NCBI GenBank assembly: GCA_938005745.1
Contig: CALLMM010000010.1
Coordinates: 62,001 to 126,000, forward strand
Direction of reading: 5' to 3'
Source of the DNA: an uncultured Chthonomonadales bacterium
GTDB taxonomy: Bacteria; Armatimonadota; Chthonomonadetes; Chthonomonadales; CAJBBX01
Length of the DNA stretch: 64,000 bases
In this document: in pieces, positions 9,137-17,541 of the stretch
How positions within the stretch are numbered: the stretch's first letter is position 1
Layout of the letters: every line of letters starts with the position of its first letter
Made by a program: the position numbers and the translations under genes
Notes under the pieces: generated by a model
Database searches by the model: none
Seen by the model: only the letters and a program-made list of their open reading frames with translations
What the model was told of the DNA's origin: nothing

Positions 9137-10282
9137 ATGGTCGCGATACAGGGCACGCTGCGCGCGGACCGACGCACCAAAGAACTGGTGAAGCGACTGC
9201 GTCCGGGCGATATCGCCGTCATCCATCACACCGATCTGGACGCGACGGCGGCGCGCGCTCTGCTGGACTGCCGGGTCGGCGCGGTCGTCAATGCGGTTCC
9301 CTCCGTCTCCGGACGTTACCCCAATCGCGGTCCTGGGCTGCTGCTGGACGCCGGCATTCCGCTGCTGGACGCCGTCGGCGAGGAGTTTTTTGAGCAGGCG
9401 TGCCGGAAGGAGGGCAGCGCGGCGATGCTGGAGGGCGATCGGATCCGTCTGGCGGACGGAACCTGCGCGACCGGGCATCGCCTGTCGCAGGAGAGCCTCG
9501 CCTCGCAGCTGGAGCCGGCGCGCGCCAACCTCAGCCGTGAACTGGACGCCTTCGCCCGCAATACGCTGGAGTATCTGGTTGAAGAGAAGTCGCTGCTGCT
9601 CGACCCGGTGGACGTTCCCGAAATTTCGGTCCCGATGCAGGGACGGCATGTGCTGGTGGTGGTGCGCGGAGAGGGTTTCAAGGAAGATCTGCGCGCGATC
9701 GAGCCGTATCTGCGCGATGTGCGCCCGGTGCTGATCGGGGTGGACGGCGGGGCGGATGCGCTGCTGGAGGTGGGGCTGAAGCCGCACCTGATTATCGGAG
9801 ATATGGACAGCGTCAGCGATGCTGCGCTGCGCTGCGGCGCGGAGCTGATCGTGCACGGCTACACGCATGGAAATCGCGAAGCGCCCGGTCTGGCGCGCAT
9901 TCAGAAGCTGGGACTGTCGGCAAAGGTCTTCTACGCGCCGGGAACCAGCGAGGATATCGCGATGCTGCTGGCGGATGAGAAGGGGGCGTCGCTGATTGTG
10001 GCGGTCGGGACGCACTTCTCGCTGGTGGAGTTTCTGGATAAGGGGCGCAGCGGCATGGCAAGCACCTTTCTGGTGCGCCTGCGGATCGGCGCGAAACTGA
10101 TGGACGCGAAGGGGATCGGCAGGCTGTGGGCGCAGCGCAGCCGCCCGGCGACCCGCGAAATCCTCCTGCTGGTGGCGGCGGCGCTCTTTCCGCTGGGCTA
10201 TATCGCCTCGCAGTCGCCCCTCTTCCGCACCCTCTTCAACACGCTGCGCCTGTCGCTGCGCTCGACCTTCGGGTGGCAGTGA
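9137..10282 (+). CDS. SteA-like cytokinetic protein (thiamine pyrophosphokinase-like fold)
   Basis: A 381-aa protein matching the SteA family. SteA of Corynebacterium works at the division ring with the membrane protein SteB. The N-terminal half carries KRLRPGDIAVIHHTDLDATAARALL and the NAVPSVSGRYPNRGP motif. Residues about 205-330 form a thiamine-pyrophosphokinase-like domain (GVDGGADALL, IIGDMDSVSD, APGTSEDIAMLLA). A C-terminal hydrophobic segment, LLLVAAALFPLGYIA, likely anchors it. ATG 9137 lies behind AGGA and is where the family starts. It overlaps the next gene by one base. A SteB/MctB-like gene lies 7 kb away at 17538-18392. Confidence 0.85.
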   Translation: MVAIQGTLRADRRTKELVKRLRPGDIAVIHHTDLDATAARALLDCRVGAVVNAVPSVSGRYPNRGPGLLLDAGIPLLDAVGEEFFEQACRKEGSAAMLEGDRIRLADGTCATGHRLSQESLASQLEPARANLSRELDAFARNTLEYLVEEKSLLLDPVDVPEISVPMQGRHVLVVVRGEGFKEDLRAIEPYLRDVRPVLIGVDGGADALLEVGLKPHLIIGDMDSVSDAALRCGAELIVHGYTHGNREAPGLARIQKLGLSAKVFYAPGTSEDIAMLLADEKGASLIVAVGTHFSLVEFLDKGRSGMASTFLVRLRIGAKLMDAKGIGRLWAQRSRPATREILLLVAAALFPLGYIASQSPLFRTLFNTLRLSLRSTFGWQ

Positions 10283-11064
10283 TGCCGTCCTCTGAGCCGA
10301 CGCGCTGCGACGCCGTGATCCTCGCCGGAGGTCGCGCGGAAGCCGCGCTGGCGCAGCGCGCCGGGACGCCGCTGCGCGCTCTCTTTCCCTATCGGGGCAG
10401 CACCTTCGTCGAGCGCGTCTTTCAGGCGGTGCGCGGCTGTGAACGGGTGGGGCGCATCGCGGTCATCGGACCGCCGGAGCTGCGCCGGATCCCGGCGCTG
10501 TCTGCGGCAGATCTGCTGCTGCAGGAGCGCGACTCGCTCACCACCAACCTCTTCACGGCGCTGGAGGCGCTGCAGCCGCAGGGCAAAGCCCTGATTACCG
10601 CCTCCGATAATCCCCTGCTCAGCCCGTCCGCCTTCGACGATTTCCTGCGGCGCGCTCCCGCGGAAGCCGCCGTCGCCTATCCCATTCTGCCCCATGCGAA
10701 GTTTCTGGAGGAGTTTCCGGGAGCCGTCAATGTGCCGATCGCGCTGCGAGACGGGGTATGGATCGGGGGAGGCTGCATCCTGATTGAAGGGCGCGCCGTC
10801 CCGCAACTGCGCCGGGCGGTCGAGCGGGCGCTGGCTGCGCGCAAAAGCAAGTGGAAGATGGCGCGCCTGCTCGGACCGCTCTTTGTCCTGCGCTTTGCGC
10901 TGCGCCTGCTGACGGTCGAACAGGTGGAAGCTCGCGCCGCGCAGGTCGCCGGGCTGGAGTTTCGCTTTGTGCGCGACTGCGCCCCGCAGTTCCCCATTGA
11001 TATTGACGATACGACGGACTGGGACTATCTTCAGGAGTGGACGCGCCGCCGCGCCGAAAAATGA
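10282..11064 (+). CDS. MobA-like nucleotidyltransferase (NTP transferase fold)
   Basis: A 260-aa nucleotidyltransferase-like protein. The N-terminal CDAVILAGGRAE is a divergent LAGG nucleotide loop. RALFPYRGSTFVERVFQAV takes the place of the usual KAL-PV-GKP segment, and ITASDNPLL resembles the metal-binding D-P loop. The start ATG overlaps the SteA-like stop (TGATG), so the two are translated together. The sugar or cofactor it activates is unknown. The link with SteA suggests envelope precursor synthesis, which is inference. The lysine usual after the loop appears replaced by Arg. Confidence 0.7.
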   Translation: MPSSEPTRCDAVILAGGRAEAALAQRAGTPLRALFPYRGSTFVERVFQAVRGCERVGRIAVIGPPELRRIPALSAADLLLQERDSLTTNLFTALEALQPQGKALITASDNPLLSPSAFDDFLRRAPAEAAVAYPILPHAKFLEEFPGAVNVPIALRDGVWIGGGCILIEGRAVPQLRRAVERALAARKSKWKMARLLGPLFVLRFALRLLTVEQVEARAAQVAGLEFRFVRDCAPQFPIDIDDTTDWDYLQEWTRRRAEK

Positions 11065-11093
11065 CCGCTCTGCCCGTGCGGCGCAGAGCGGTC
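11063..11093. terminator. Hairpin between convergent genes
   Basis: An 11-bp perfect stem GACCGCTCTGC / GCAGAGCGGTC with a 9-base loop overlaps the stop of the nucleotidyltransferase gene. There is no T-tract, so termination activity is uncertain. Confidence 0.45.
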
Positions 11094-11109
11094 GGCGAGA
11101 CGGTCAGCG

Positions 11110-11430
11110 TCAGAAGTCAAAGATCTCGTCCAGCCAGGACTTCTTCTTCTTGCGCGGATAGTAGCCTCCGCGGCGGCGGTAGTCATCGTCATCGTCGTCA
11201 TCGTCGTAGTCCCGCTTTCGGCGGGGAGCGTCGTAGTCCGCTCGGCGCGGCTCCGCTTCGTAACCGACGCGGACGTGATCCCGCTCCGGCGCGCTCATGC
11301 CGGCGCGCTCGATGATCTTGTCCAGTTCTCCCCGATCCAGCCAGACGCCCCGGCACTGGGGGCAGAAGTCTATCTCTACGCCGGAACGCTCGGCGATCTT
11401 CAGTTCGATATTGCATATCGGACACTTCAT
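11110..11430 (-). CDS. TFIIB-type zinc-ribbon protein
   Basis: A 106-aa protein with an N-terminal zinc ribbon, CPIC at residues 3-6 and CPQC at 23-26, followed by GVWLDRGELDKIIERAG. This is the zf-TFIIB (DUF1922-like) module common in small bacterial proteins. The C-terminal half is highly charged: a run of acidic residues (DYDDDDDDDDY) between arginine/lysine patches, ending in KKKKSWLDEIFDF. It probably binds nucleic acid or protein, but no specific role is known. The promoter lies in the 43-base gap before the TerC stop, or it reads through from terC on the same strand. Confidence 0.8.
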   Translation of the reverse strand: MKCPICNIELKIAERSGVEIDFCPQCRGVWLDRGELDKIIERAGMSAPERDHVRVGYEAEPRRADYDAPRRKRDYDDDDDDDDYRRRGGYYPRKKKKSWLDEIFDF

Positions 11431-11472
11431 GATGGAAAACTCCTTTCGAAATAGAACGCGCAGTCCCAGAGG

Positions 11473-12471
11473 CTATCCGTTGACATGCTTCGACGGTTCA
11501 ATGACCGGGATCGGCTCCCGCGCATCGGGATGGCGGGGCGTCTCCTCATCCGTGCGCTTCCCGTTGTGCGGCAGCAGCAGGGAGGCGGAGATCGAGGCTG
11601 CCAGAATGCAGGTGATAATTCCGAGAGAGACGCCGGGATGAATTACGATTCCCATATGTCCGATCAGCATCTTGACGCCGACAAAGACCAGAATGACCGA
11701 CAGTCCGACCTTGAGAAAGCGGAACAGATCCATCACTCCGGCGAGCAGGAAGTAGAGCGCGCGCAGTCCGAGAATGGCAAAGATATTGGAGGTGAAGACG
11801 ATAAAGGGGTCGGTGGTGATCGAGAAGATCGCGGGGATGCTGTCCACCGCGAAGATCAGGTCGGTAAACTCCACGAAGACCAGCGTCAGGAAGAGCGGGG
11901 TCGCATATCGTTTTCCGTCTATATGGGTGAAGAACTTCTGCCCGTCGTAGTGGTTGGTAACACGCATACGCCGGCGCAGGAAGCCGAGCAGCGGGCTTTT
12001 CGACGGATCCGGCTCCTCCTCCCGTTGCAGGAACATCTTGATCCCGGTGAAGATCAGAAAGACCCCGAAGATCAGAACAATCCATCCGTACTGCTTGATG
12101 AGCGCGGCTCCTCCTGTGATCATGATAGCGCGCATGATGACCGCTCCCATGACCCCCCAGAAGAGCACGCGATGCTGATAGATCGGGGGAACGGCGAAGT
12201 AGGTAAAGATGACGGCGAAGAGAAAGACATTGTCTACCGACAGCGACTTCTCCACAATGTAGCCGGTCAGGAAGTTGATGCCGTCTTCCGTGCCCCGATA
12301 GTAGAAGACGCCTCCGGCGAAAGCCATCGCCAGCGTGATCCAGACGACGCTCCAGACAAGCGCCTCTTTGAATCGAACCACGTGCGCTTTCCGGTGGAAG
12401 ACGCCCAGGTCGAGAGCGAGCAGTGGAACGACCGCTCCGACGAAGGCGATCCAAAGAATGGTGTTGTTCAA
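11473..12471 (-). CDS. TerC-family membrane protein (Mn2+ exporter type, Alx-like)
   Basis: A 332-aa integral membrane protein of the TerC/Alx family with about nine helices. The family's two acidic motifs are present: EKSLSVDNVFLFAVIF and FVEFTDLIFAVDSIPAIF. Alx-type members export manganese. The frame is open to 12534, but TTG 12471 sits six bases after AGGAGG and starts the first helix, so I start there. Upstream is a manganese-responsive yybP-ykoY riboswitch, which supports a role in Mn2+ homeostasis and predicts induction when Mn2+ is high. A hydrophilic C-terminal tail of about 25 residues follows the last helix. Confidence 0.92.
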   Translation of the reverse strand: MNNTILWIAFVGAVVPLLALDLGVFHRKAHVVRFKEALVWSVVWITLAMAFAGGVFYYRGTEDGINFLTGYIVEKSLSVDNVFLFAVIFTYFAVPPIYQHRVLFWGVMGAVIMRAIMITGGAALIKQYGWIVLIFGVFLIFTGIKMFLQREEEPDPSKSPLLGFLRRRMRVTNHYDGQKFFTHIDGKRYATPLFLTLVFVEFTDLIFAVDSIPAIFSITTDPFIVFTSNIFAILGLRALYFLLAGVMDLFRFLKVGLSVILVFVGVKMLIGHMGIVIHPGVSLGIITCILAASISASLLLPHNGKRTDEETPRHPDAREPIPVIEPSKHVNG

Positions 12472-12507
12472 CCCCGTCCTCCTCTGCGCAGAAGTCTGAC
12501 CGAGGGG

Positions 12508-12570
12508 AAAATATAAGACAAGACCTTCGACCATGCCCGCAGACTGCCGAAGGCACGGTCGAAGGTCTTG
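12508..12570 (-). terminator. Riboswitch expression-platform terminator before terC
   Basis: On the minus strand a perfect 14-bp stem, CAAGACCTTCGACC (12570-12557) with GGTCGAAGGTCTTG (12532-12519), is followed by TCTTATATTTT. Its left arm is the 3' part of the aptamer, so it cannot form when the aptamer's P1 is closed. Confidence 0.75.
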
Positions 12571-12653
12571 CTTTTTTACTGACAGACCGGAGGCGCGCTG
12601 CCTCGTCCTGACGATCTGCCACCCCGATGAGTCGGGGTCGCTACTCCCCTTCG
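12556..12653 (-). promoter_or_regulatory. yybP-ykoY manganese riboswitch
   Basis: Read on the minus strand, the leader of terC contains CGAAGGGGAGTAGC at its 5' end (12653-12640) and AGCAAGACCTTCG at its 3' end (about 12572-12560). These are the two conserved blocks of the yybP-ykoY aptamer. P1 pairs CGAAGG with CCTTCG. Within it, ACCCCGA-CTCA-TCGGGGT makes a perfect hairpin and a second arm lies around GCGCGCCTCC. In known members Mn2+ binding closes P1 and turns on exporters such as TerC/Alx or MntP. Here closing P1 would break the adjacent terminator. Confidence 0.88.
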
Positions 12654-12747
12654 AAAACGTCTCTCGTTATGATACGGTTATACCCGATATGCCGTTCCCT
12701 GACCCGCCGTTATTATCGTCGCGATACCGGCGGTTCTGCAGGGAGCG

Positions 12748-13782
12748 TCAGGTCTGTTGACACAGAGCGGACTCGAACGCCCGAATGGCGCGTTCGATGT
12801 CCTCGCGGTCTACGTCATGGTGGGTCACCAGCCGGATGCGGTTGGCTCCCAGCGCAAGGCAGAGCACCTGTCGCTCCTGAAGCCGCGCGACAATCTCCTC
12901 TGCGGGACGCTGCGTGTCGCAGTAGACCATGTTGGTCTGTACGGTCAGCAGGTCCAGAGAGATGCCCGGCAGGTCGGCAATGCCCTCTGCCAGGATGCGG
13001 GCGTTGCGGTGATCCTCCGCCAGACGGTCCACCATCGTCTGCAGCGCGACGATGCCGCAGGCTGCCAGCACGCCCGCCTGCCGCATTCCGCCGCCGAGCA
13101 GCTTGCGCACGCGCCGCGCCTGCTCGATGAAGGCGCGCGTTCCGCACAGCACCGATCCAACCGGACAGCCCAGCCCTTTGGAGAGGCAGAAGGAGACCGA
13201 ATCGGCTTGCGCGGCGAACTCGGCGGCGGAGTGCCCGGAGGCGACGGCGGCGTTGAACAGGCGCGCCCCGTCCAGATGTACGCGCACGCCTCGCGACCGC
13301 GCCATCGCGTAGATCTCGCGATGGATGGAGAGGGGGATCACGGCTCCGCCGGCGCGATTGTGGGTATTCTCCAGCACGATCAGCGCGGTTCCGGGGGCGT
13401 GAAGCGTGGCGGGAACGATCGACTCCTCGATCTCCCGCAGGTCCGGAACGCCTCGATGGCTGCGAAACTGCCGCGTCAGCGCGCCCGCCAGCGCCGCCGG
13501 TCCGCCGACCTCATAGCACATGGAGTGCGCCTCTCGATCCAGCAGTATCTCATCGCCGGGGCGGGTGTGCGTTTTGATCGCGATGTTGTTGCCCATCGTG
13601 CCGGAGGGGACAAAGAGAGCGGCTTCCTTGCCCAGTCTGGCGGCCGCCATCTCCTCCAGGCGCTGGATCGTGGGGTCGTCGCCGAGAACGTCGTCGCCCA
13701 CCTCCGCCTCCGCCATCGCGCGTCGCATCTCCGGGGTCGGACGGGTGACGGTATCGCTTCGCAGGTCAATCATCGCGTGCAT
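12748..13782 (-). CDS. ltaE: Low-specificity L-threonine aldolase
   Basis: A 344-aa PLP enzyme of fold type I that cleaves L-threonine or L-allo-threonine to glycine and acetaldehyde. The N-terminal [19 protein letters not shown] is diagnostic. [10 protein letters not shown] binds the cofactor phosphate, [12 protein letters not shown] carries the aspartate, and Lys202 in [14 protein letters not shown] forms the Schiff base. No ribosome site precedes ATG 13782. Instead a TACAAT -10 box (13794-13789) ends six bases before it, so the mRNA probably starts at or next to the AUG. Met4 at 13773 is an alternative start. Confidence 0.92.
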   Translation of the reverse strand: MHAMIDLRSDTVTRPTPEMRRAMAEAEVGDDVLGDDPTIQRLEEMAAARLGKEAALFVPSGTMGNNIAIKTHTRPGDEILLDREAHSMCYEVGGPAALAGALTRQFRSHRGVPDLREIEESIVPATLHAPGTALIVLENTHNRAGGAVIPLSIHREIYAMARSRGVRVHLDGARLFNAAVASGHSAAEFAAQADSVSFCLSKGLGCPVGSVLCGTRAFIEQARRVRKLLGGGMRQAGVLAACGIVALQTMVDRLAEDHRNARILAEGIADLPGISLDLLTVQTNMVYCDTQRPAEEIVARLQERQVLCLALGANRIRLVTHHDVDREDIERAIRAFESALCQQT

Positions 13783-13928
13783 GCTACTATTGTACTCGCT
13801 TTACGGGGAAAACGTATCCTGCCGCCGCTCTGCGCCTGCGGAATATTTGCCGGGAGCAGGGCTTTTTCGGGAGGATGTCCAATCTATCGGCAGAGACATT
13901 CTCTCATTCAGAAAGCGAGCGTAAGGCG

Positions 13929-14990
13929 ATGAGCGCACCTTATCGTGTAGGAGTGATCGGAACCGGAAAGCCCTGGAGAACGGAGGGCGCGACCGGGTTC
14001 GGGATGGCGCACAGCCATGTGGCGGGGTACCAGAAGACCGGTCGCTGCGAACTGGCGGCGGTCTGCGACATCAAGCGCGATCTGGCGGAAGCCTTTGCGG
14101 AGCAGTACGGCTGCGCGGGAGCCTATACGGACTATCATGCGATGCTGGCGGAGGAGAACCTGGATATCGTCAGCATCTGCACCTGGCCCCATCTGCACGA
14201 GCCGATGGTGACGGCATGCGCGCAGGCGAAGGTGAAGGCAATCCACTGCGAAAAGCCGATGTCGGCGACGTGGGGCGAGGCGAAGCGGATGCACGCGCTG
14301 TGCGCCGCCAATGGCGTACAGCTGACGTTTAACCATCAACGGCGGTTTCTGGAGCCGTTTCAGAAGGCGAAGGCGCTGCTGGGCGAGGGCGTCATCGGCG
14401 CGTTGAAGCGTATCGAGGGAACCTGCGACAATATCTACGACTGGGGAACCCACTGGCTCGATATGTTCTTCTTCTACAACGACGAGACGCCGCCGGAGTG
14501 GGTGATCGGGCAGATTGACAGCCGAACGGAGCGCAGCGTCTTCGGCGTGCGGCTGGAGGATCAGGCGATCTGCCACTTCAAGTTTCAAAACGGCGTGCGG
14601 GGCTTGCTGATCTGCGGTTACGAAGCCGATCTTGGCTGCGCCAACCGACTGATCGGCGAGGAGGGGATGATCGAGATCGGCTGGCAGGCTCCCTGGCTGC
14701 GTGTGCGGGGAAAGGGCGATACGGAGTGGCGCGTGGTGGAGACCGCCGAGGGCATTCACGACTCGGTCGGCATAGACCGCGCTGTCGCCGATCTGGTCGC
14801 CTGTCTGGACTCAGGGGAGCGTCCTCTGCTCTCCAGCGACAACGCCATTCACGCCACCGAGGTGATCTTTGCAACCTACGAGTCCAGCCGGCGTCGCGGA
14901 CGGGTAGACCTGCCGCTGACGACCGAAGACTCTGCGCTGCTGTCCATGCTGGAAGCGAACCTGATCGGTCCCAACGCCGCAGCGTCCTGA
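13929..14990 (+). CDS. Gfo/Idh/MocA family oxidoreductase
   Basis: A 353-aa NAD(P)-dependent sugar-type dehydrogenase. The N-terminal Rossmann fold starts YRVGVIGTGKPW. The IHCEKPMSAT segment carries the EKP motif with the catalytic-region lysine, and YDWGTHWLDMFFF in the C-terminal domain carries the His of the active site. An insertion WRTEGATGFGMAHSHVAGY follows the glycine motif, as in the uncharacterised subgroup common in Planctomycetes and Armatimonadota. The frame is open to 13875, but ATG 13929 has AAGG close upstream and begins the fold. It is followed after 19 bases by an aldo/keto reductase. Confidence 0.88.
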   Translation: MSAPYRVGVIGTGKPWRTEGATGFGMAHSHVAGYQKTGRCELAAVCDIKRDLAEAFAEQYGCAGAYTDYHAMLAEENLDIVSICTWPHLHEPMVTACAQAKVKAIHCEKPMSATWGEAKRMHALCAANGVQLTFNHQRRFLEPFQKAKALLGEGVIGALKRIEGTCDNIYDWGTHWLDMFFFYNDETPPEWVIGQIDSRTERSVFGVRLEDQAICHFKFQNGVRGLLICGYEADLGCANRLIGEEGMIEIGWQAPWLRVRGKGDTEWRVVETAEGIHDSVGIDRAVADLVACLDSGERPLLSSDNAIHATEVIFATYESSRRRGRVDLPLTTEDSALLSMLEANLIGPNAAAS

Positions 14991-15009
14991 TCGGAAAAAG
15001 GAGCAGTCT

Positions 15010-15864
15010 ATGATTCAACGACGACCTTACGGAAACACCGGGATTGACCTCTCGATCGTCGGCATCGGCGGGGTGGTGGTGATGGGCATGGAGCAGAGCG
15101 ACGCCGATCGCATCTGCCGCGAAGCCTTTGACCGGGGTGTGAACTATTTCGATGTGGCTCCCTCCTACGGAGATGCCGAGGAGCGCATGGGACCGGCGAT
15201 CCGGGGACTGCGCGACCGGATATTCCTTGCCTGCAAGACCGCAAAACGCACGAAAGCGGAGGCGGCGGCGGAGCTGCGCGAGTCGCTGCGCCGACTGGAG
15301 ACCGATCACTTTGATCTCTATCAGCTTCATGCGCTGGGCAGCGTGGAGGAGGTGGAGACCTGTTTCGGTCCCGGCGGCGCGATGGAGGCATTTGCGGAGG
15401 CGCGCGAGGCGGGGTTGACGCGCTATCTGGGCTTCAGCGCGCACTCCGCCGAAGCCGCGCTTCTGGCGATGGATCGCTTCGACTTCGACTCAATTCTCTT
15501 TCCGTTCAACTACACGACCTACTATCAGGCGGACTTCGGTCCGCAGGTGCTGGAGAAGGCGCAGCAGCGGGGCGCGGCGCGTCTGGCGTTGAAGGCGATG
15601 GCGCGCCGACCCTGGCCCGAGGGTGCGCAACGGAAGCAGAAGAACTGCTGGTATGAGCCGTTTACCGATCCCGTCGAGGGAGAACTGGCGCTGCGCTGGA
15701 CGCTCTCCCTGCCGATCACGGCGGCGATCCCTCCCGGCGATCCCGAGATCTTTCGCATGGCGCTGGACTTCGCCGAGCGGTTCACGCCGCTGACCGAAGA
15801 GGAGCAGAGGGCAGTCATGGAGCGTGTGAACAGAAATAAACCGCTCTTCCCGCAGGCGGCGTGA
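15010..15864 (+). CDS. Aldo/keto reductase
   Basis: A 284-aa TIM-barrel NADPH-dependent reductase. The tetrad is visible: Asp in NYFDVAPSYGDAEE with its Tyr four to five residues later, Lys in IFLACKTAKRT and His in LYQLHALGS. The C-terminal NADPH-binding stretch is shorter than in classical members, as in the YhdN-like clade. It follows the Gfo/Idh/MocA gene after 19 bases with ribosome site AAAAAGGAG, so the two probably act on the same sugar-like substrate, which is unknown. Confidence 0.9.
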   Translation: MIQRRPYGNTGIDLSIVGIGGVVVMGMEQSDADRICREAFDRGVNYFDVAPSYGDAEERMGPAIRGLRDRIFLACKTAKRTKAEAAAELRESLRRLETDHFDLYQLHALGSVEEVETCFGPGGAMEAFAEAREAGLTRYLGFSAHSAEAALLAMDRFDFDSILFPFNYTTYYQADFGPQVLEKAQQRGAARLALKAMARRPWPEGAQRKQKNCWYEPFTDPVEGELALRWTLSLPITAAIPPGDPEIFRMALDFAERFTPLTEEEQRAVMERVNRNKPLFPQAA

Positions 15865-15904
15865 GGGGGCACTCGCGGGAGGAGATCCGGGGAACCCGCT
15901 CCTG

Positions 15905-15924
15905 CCGTCAGTCTGCTGACGGCA
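15905..15924. repeat. Short hairpin at the edge of the PIN relic
   Basis: Perfect 8-bp stem GCCGTCAG / CTGACGGC with a four-base loop. It lies exactly where similarity to PIN proteins begins, so it may mark the deletion or insertion boundary. Confidence 0.4.
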
Positions 15925-16052
15925 TCTACATCGCTCTGGCAGAGCCGCTGGCTGCGGACAGAGGTTCAGTTCTGCTGACGTTTGATGAAAACATGGCGCG
16001 GCATACATCCAGAGTAGCTTGCACCGTTCAGGTGGATCTCCTGACACCTTAA
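15915..16052 (+). pseudogene. C-terminal relic of a PIN-domain (VapC-like) toxin
   Basis: The open frame from 15915 to TAA 16052 encodes about 45 residues that read ADGIYIALAEPLAADRGS, LLTFDENMARH and VQVDLL. This is the layout of the last third of a PIN RNase: helix with IALAE, strand LLTFDE, and a final hydrophobic strand. The upstream acidic residues of the PIN active site and any antitoxin are absent, and the frame before 15915 is unrelated. It overlaps the convergent glycosyltransferase stop by four bases. I read it as the remnant of a decayed toxin-antitoxin pair; a small functional protein is less likely. Confidence 0.6.
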
Positions 16053-16876
16053 CGCACGCCGGTCCAGGAATCCAGACGGCGCAGCAGAGGAGTGCGTTCG
16101 ATGATCTGTGTCAGGGAGCGGCGTTCCGCCAGCAGGTGCAGCAGCGCCAGACCGATCAGCAGGCAGCCCTGAACGACCATGGAGGGAGCCGCCAGCGCCA
16201 GACCGAGTCCGAGCGCGCCTCCCAGCAGATTGGAGCCGGTATCGCCCAGCATCGCCGCGCCGCGCCGATCCTTCGCATAGACGAAGAGCGCGGGCAGGAC
16301 GATGACGAGGAGGAACGGAGGGGCGGCGATCAGAGTCCCGGATCGGAAGAGTATCACCATCGCCGCGCCTGCAAAGAAGACCGCGCAGGCGCGCCCCGGT
16401 CGAAGATCGAGCAGATTGAGCGCATTGGCGCAGAGCGCGATCAGCAGACCGCCGACGAGCGTCTGTCCCGGAGCATAGCCGAGAATCAGCCGACAGACCA
16501 GCAGCGAGAGCAGCAAGCCCCCGACCGCCTTCAGCAGACCGGTGGTGATCCGTCCCCGAAAGAGCGCGCGCAGGTGTCCCCGCAGCCCTTTGATGCTCCG
16601 ATCGCCCCGATAGTCATCCAGAAACCCCAGCGCGCCCATCCCGCACACGAGGCAGAGAAAGGCGAGAGCCTCCTGCGCCTGTCGGGGCAGCGCGAAGTGC
16701 AGACCGAGGAGGACCGGCGCGCTCCAGAGCAGGATCGCCAGCCCGTAGGCGGTCGGGATGGAGTCGCCCCGAAAGTTCTCCCGGCAGAGGTTCAGACGTT
16801 GAAGCAGCCAGGGGGTCAGTCGGAGGACGCTGAAGAGCCATGCCGCCGCCAGGATCAGCGAGGGGAGTCGCTGCAT
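16049..16876 (-). CDS. MraY/WecA-like phospho-sugar:polyprenyl-phosphate transferase
   Basis: A 275-aa membrane protein of glycosyltransferase family 4 with about ten helices. Family aspartates appear in GFLDDYRGD (after helix 3) and NALNLLDLRPGRA, and MLGDTGSNLLGG is the third cytoplasmic motif. It is shorter than MraY or WecA (about 320-360 aa), with a reduced N-terminus. The start at ATG 16876, with GGAGAA upstream, overlaps the preceding GT2 gene by 22 bases. It would load a sugar-phosphate on undecaprenyl phosphate. As the dedicated peptidoglycan cluster is not here, it more likely serves another glycan. Confidence 0.82.
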   Translation of the reverse strand: MQRLPSLILAAAWLFSVLRLTPWLLQRLNLCRENFRGDSIPTAYGLAILLWSAPVLLGLHFALPRQAQEALAFLCLVCGMGALGFLDDYRGDRSIKGLRGHLRALFRGRITTGLLKAVGGLLLSLLVCRLILGYAPGQTLVGGLLIALCANALNLLDLRPGRACAVFFAGAAMVILFRSGTLIAAPPFLLVIVLPALFVYAKDRRGAAMLGDTGSNLLGGALGLGLALAAPSMVVQGCLLIGLALLHLLAERRSLTQIIERTPLLRRLDSWTGVR

Positions 16877-17541
16877 CGTTTTCTCCGGCGCGCCCACAGG
16901 GCGCGCAGCACCGCCAGAAACTGCCGGGCGCGATGCAGCGCTGCGCCGATGTCGCGCCCGGTGATCCGATGGGTCATCTCGGTGGGGACCTCCAGAACCC
17001 GGAACCCGGCGCAGAGCGCGTCAATCGTCAGACCGACCTCCGCCCCGAACCCTCCGGCAAAGCCCTCCGTCCTGTCGAGCACGGCGCGCCGCAGAGCGCG
17101 CTGACCGGAGAGCGGGGCGATCATGGTTCTGCCGGTGATGCGCCGGATGCCGAAACGCGCCAGCCTCACCACTAGCCCCACGCCGCCTCCCGCGCCGGGA
17201 ATGACGGGAAAGGTCGCGATGGTCATATCGGCTTCGCCGCTCAGCACCGGGGCGAGCAGTTTGACGGCTTCCGCCGCGCTCTCCTGCAGGTCTGCGTCCA
17301 GCAGCAGGAGAATATCGCCGCGCGCCGCCTTCACGCCGATCGTCAGCGCGTGTCCCTTCCCCCGATTCTCCGGCAGTCGCAGAACCGTCGCGCCCGCCCG
17401 ATCCGCAATCGTCGCGGTGCGGTCGGCAGAGCCGTCATCCACGACCAGAATCTCCTCCAGATCGGGGACTTCGCGGAGCGCGCAGAGGGTCTTTTCGATC
17501 CGCTCCGCCTCGTTAAAGGCGGGAATGACCGCGGAGATCAT
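16855..17541 (-). CDS. Glycosyltransferase family 2, DPM1-like
   Basis: A 228-aa soluble GT-A enzyme. SAVIPAFNEAERI starts the fold, ILVVDDGSADRT binds the nucleotide, NRGKGHALTIGVKAA is typical of the dolichol-phosphate-mannose-synthase-like group and LLLLDADLQ holds the DXD-type metal site. PLSGQRALRR matches the acceptor loop. No transmembrane segment is seen, so it is a short DPM1-like form that would move a sugar from NDP-sugar to a polyprenyl phosphate. It overlaps the SteB/MctB-like gene upstream by four bases (ATGA) and the MraY-like gene downstream by 22. Confidence 0.88.
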   Translation of the reverse strand: MISAVIPAFNEAERIEKTLCALREVPDLEEILVVDDGSADRTATIADRAGATVLRLPENRGKGHALTIGVKAARGDILLLLDADLQESAAEAVKLLAPVLSGEADMTIATFPVIPGAGGGVGLVVRLARFGIRRITGRTMIAPLSGQRALRRAVLDRTEGFAGGFGAEVGLTIDALCAGFRVLEVPTEMTHRITGRDIGAALHRARQFLAVLRALWARRRKRCSDSPR

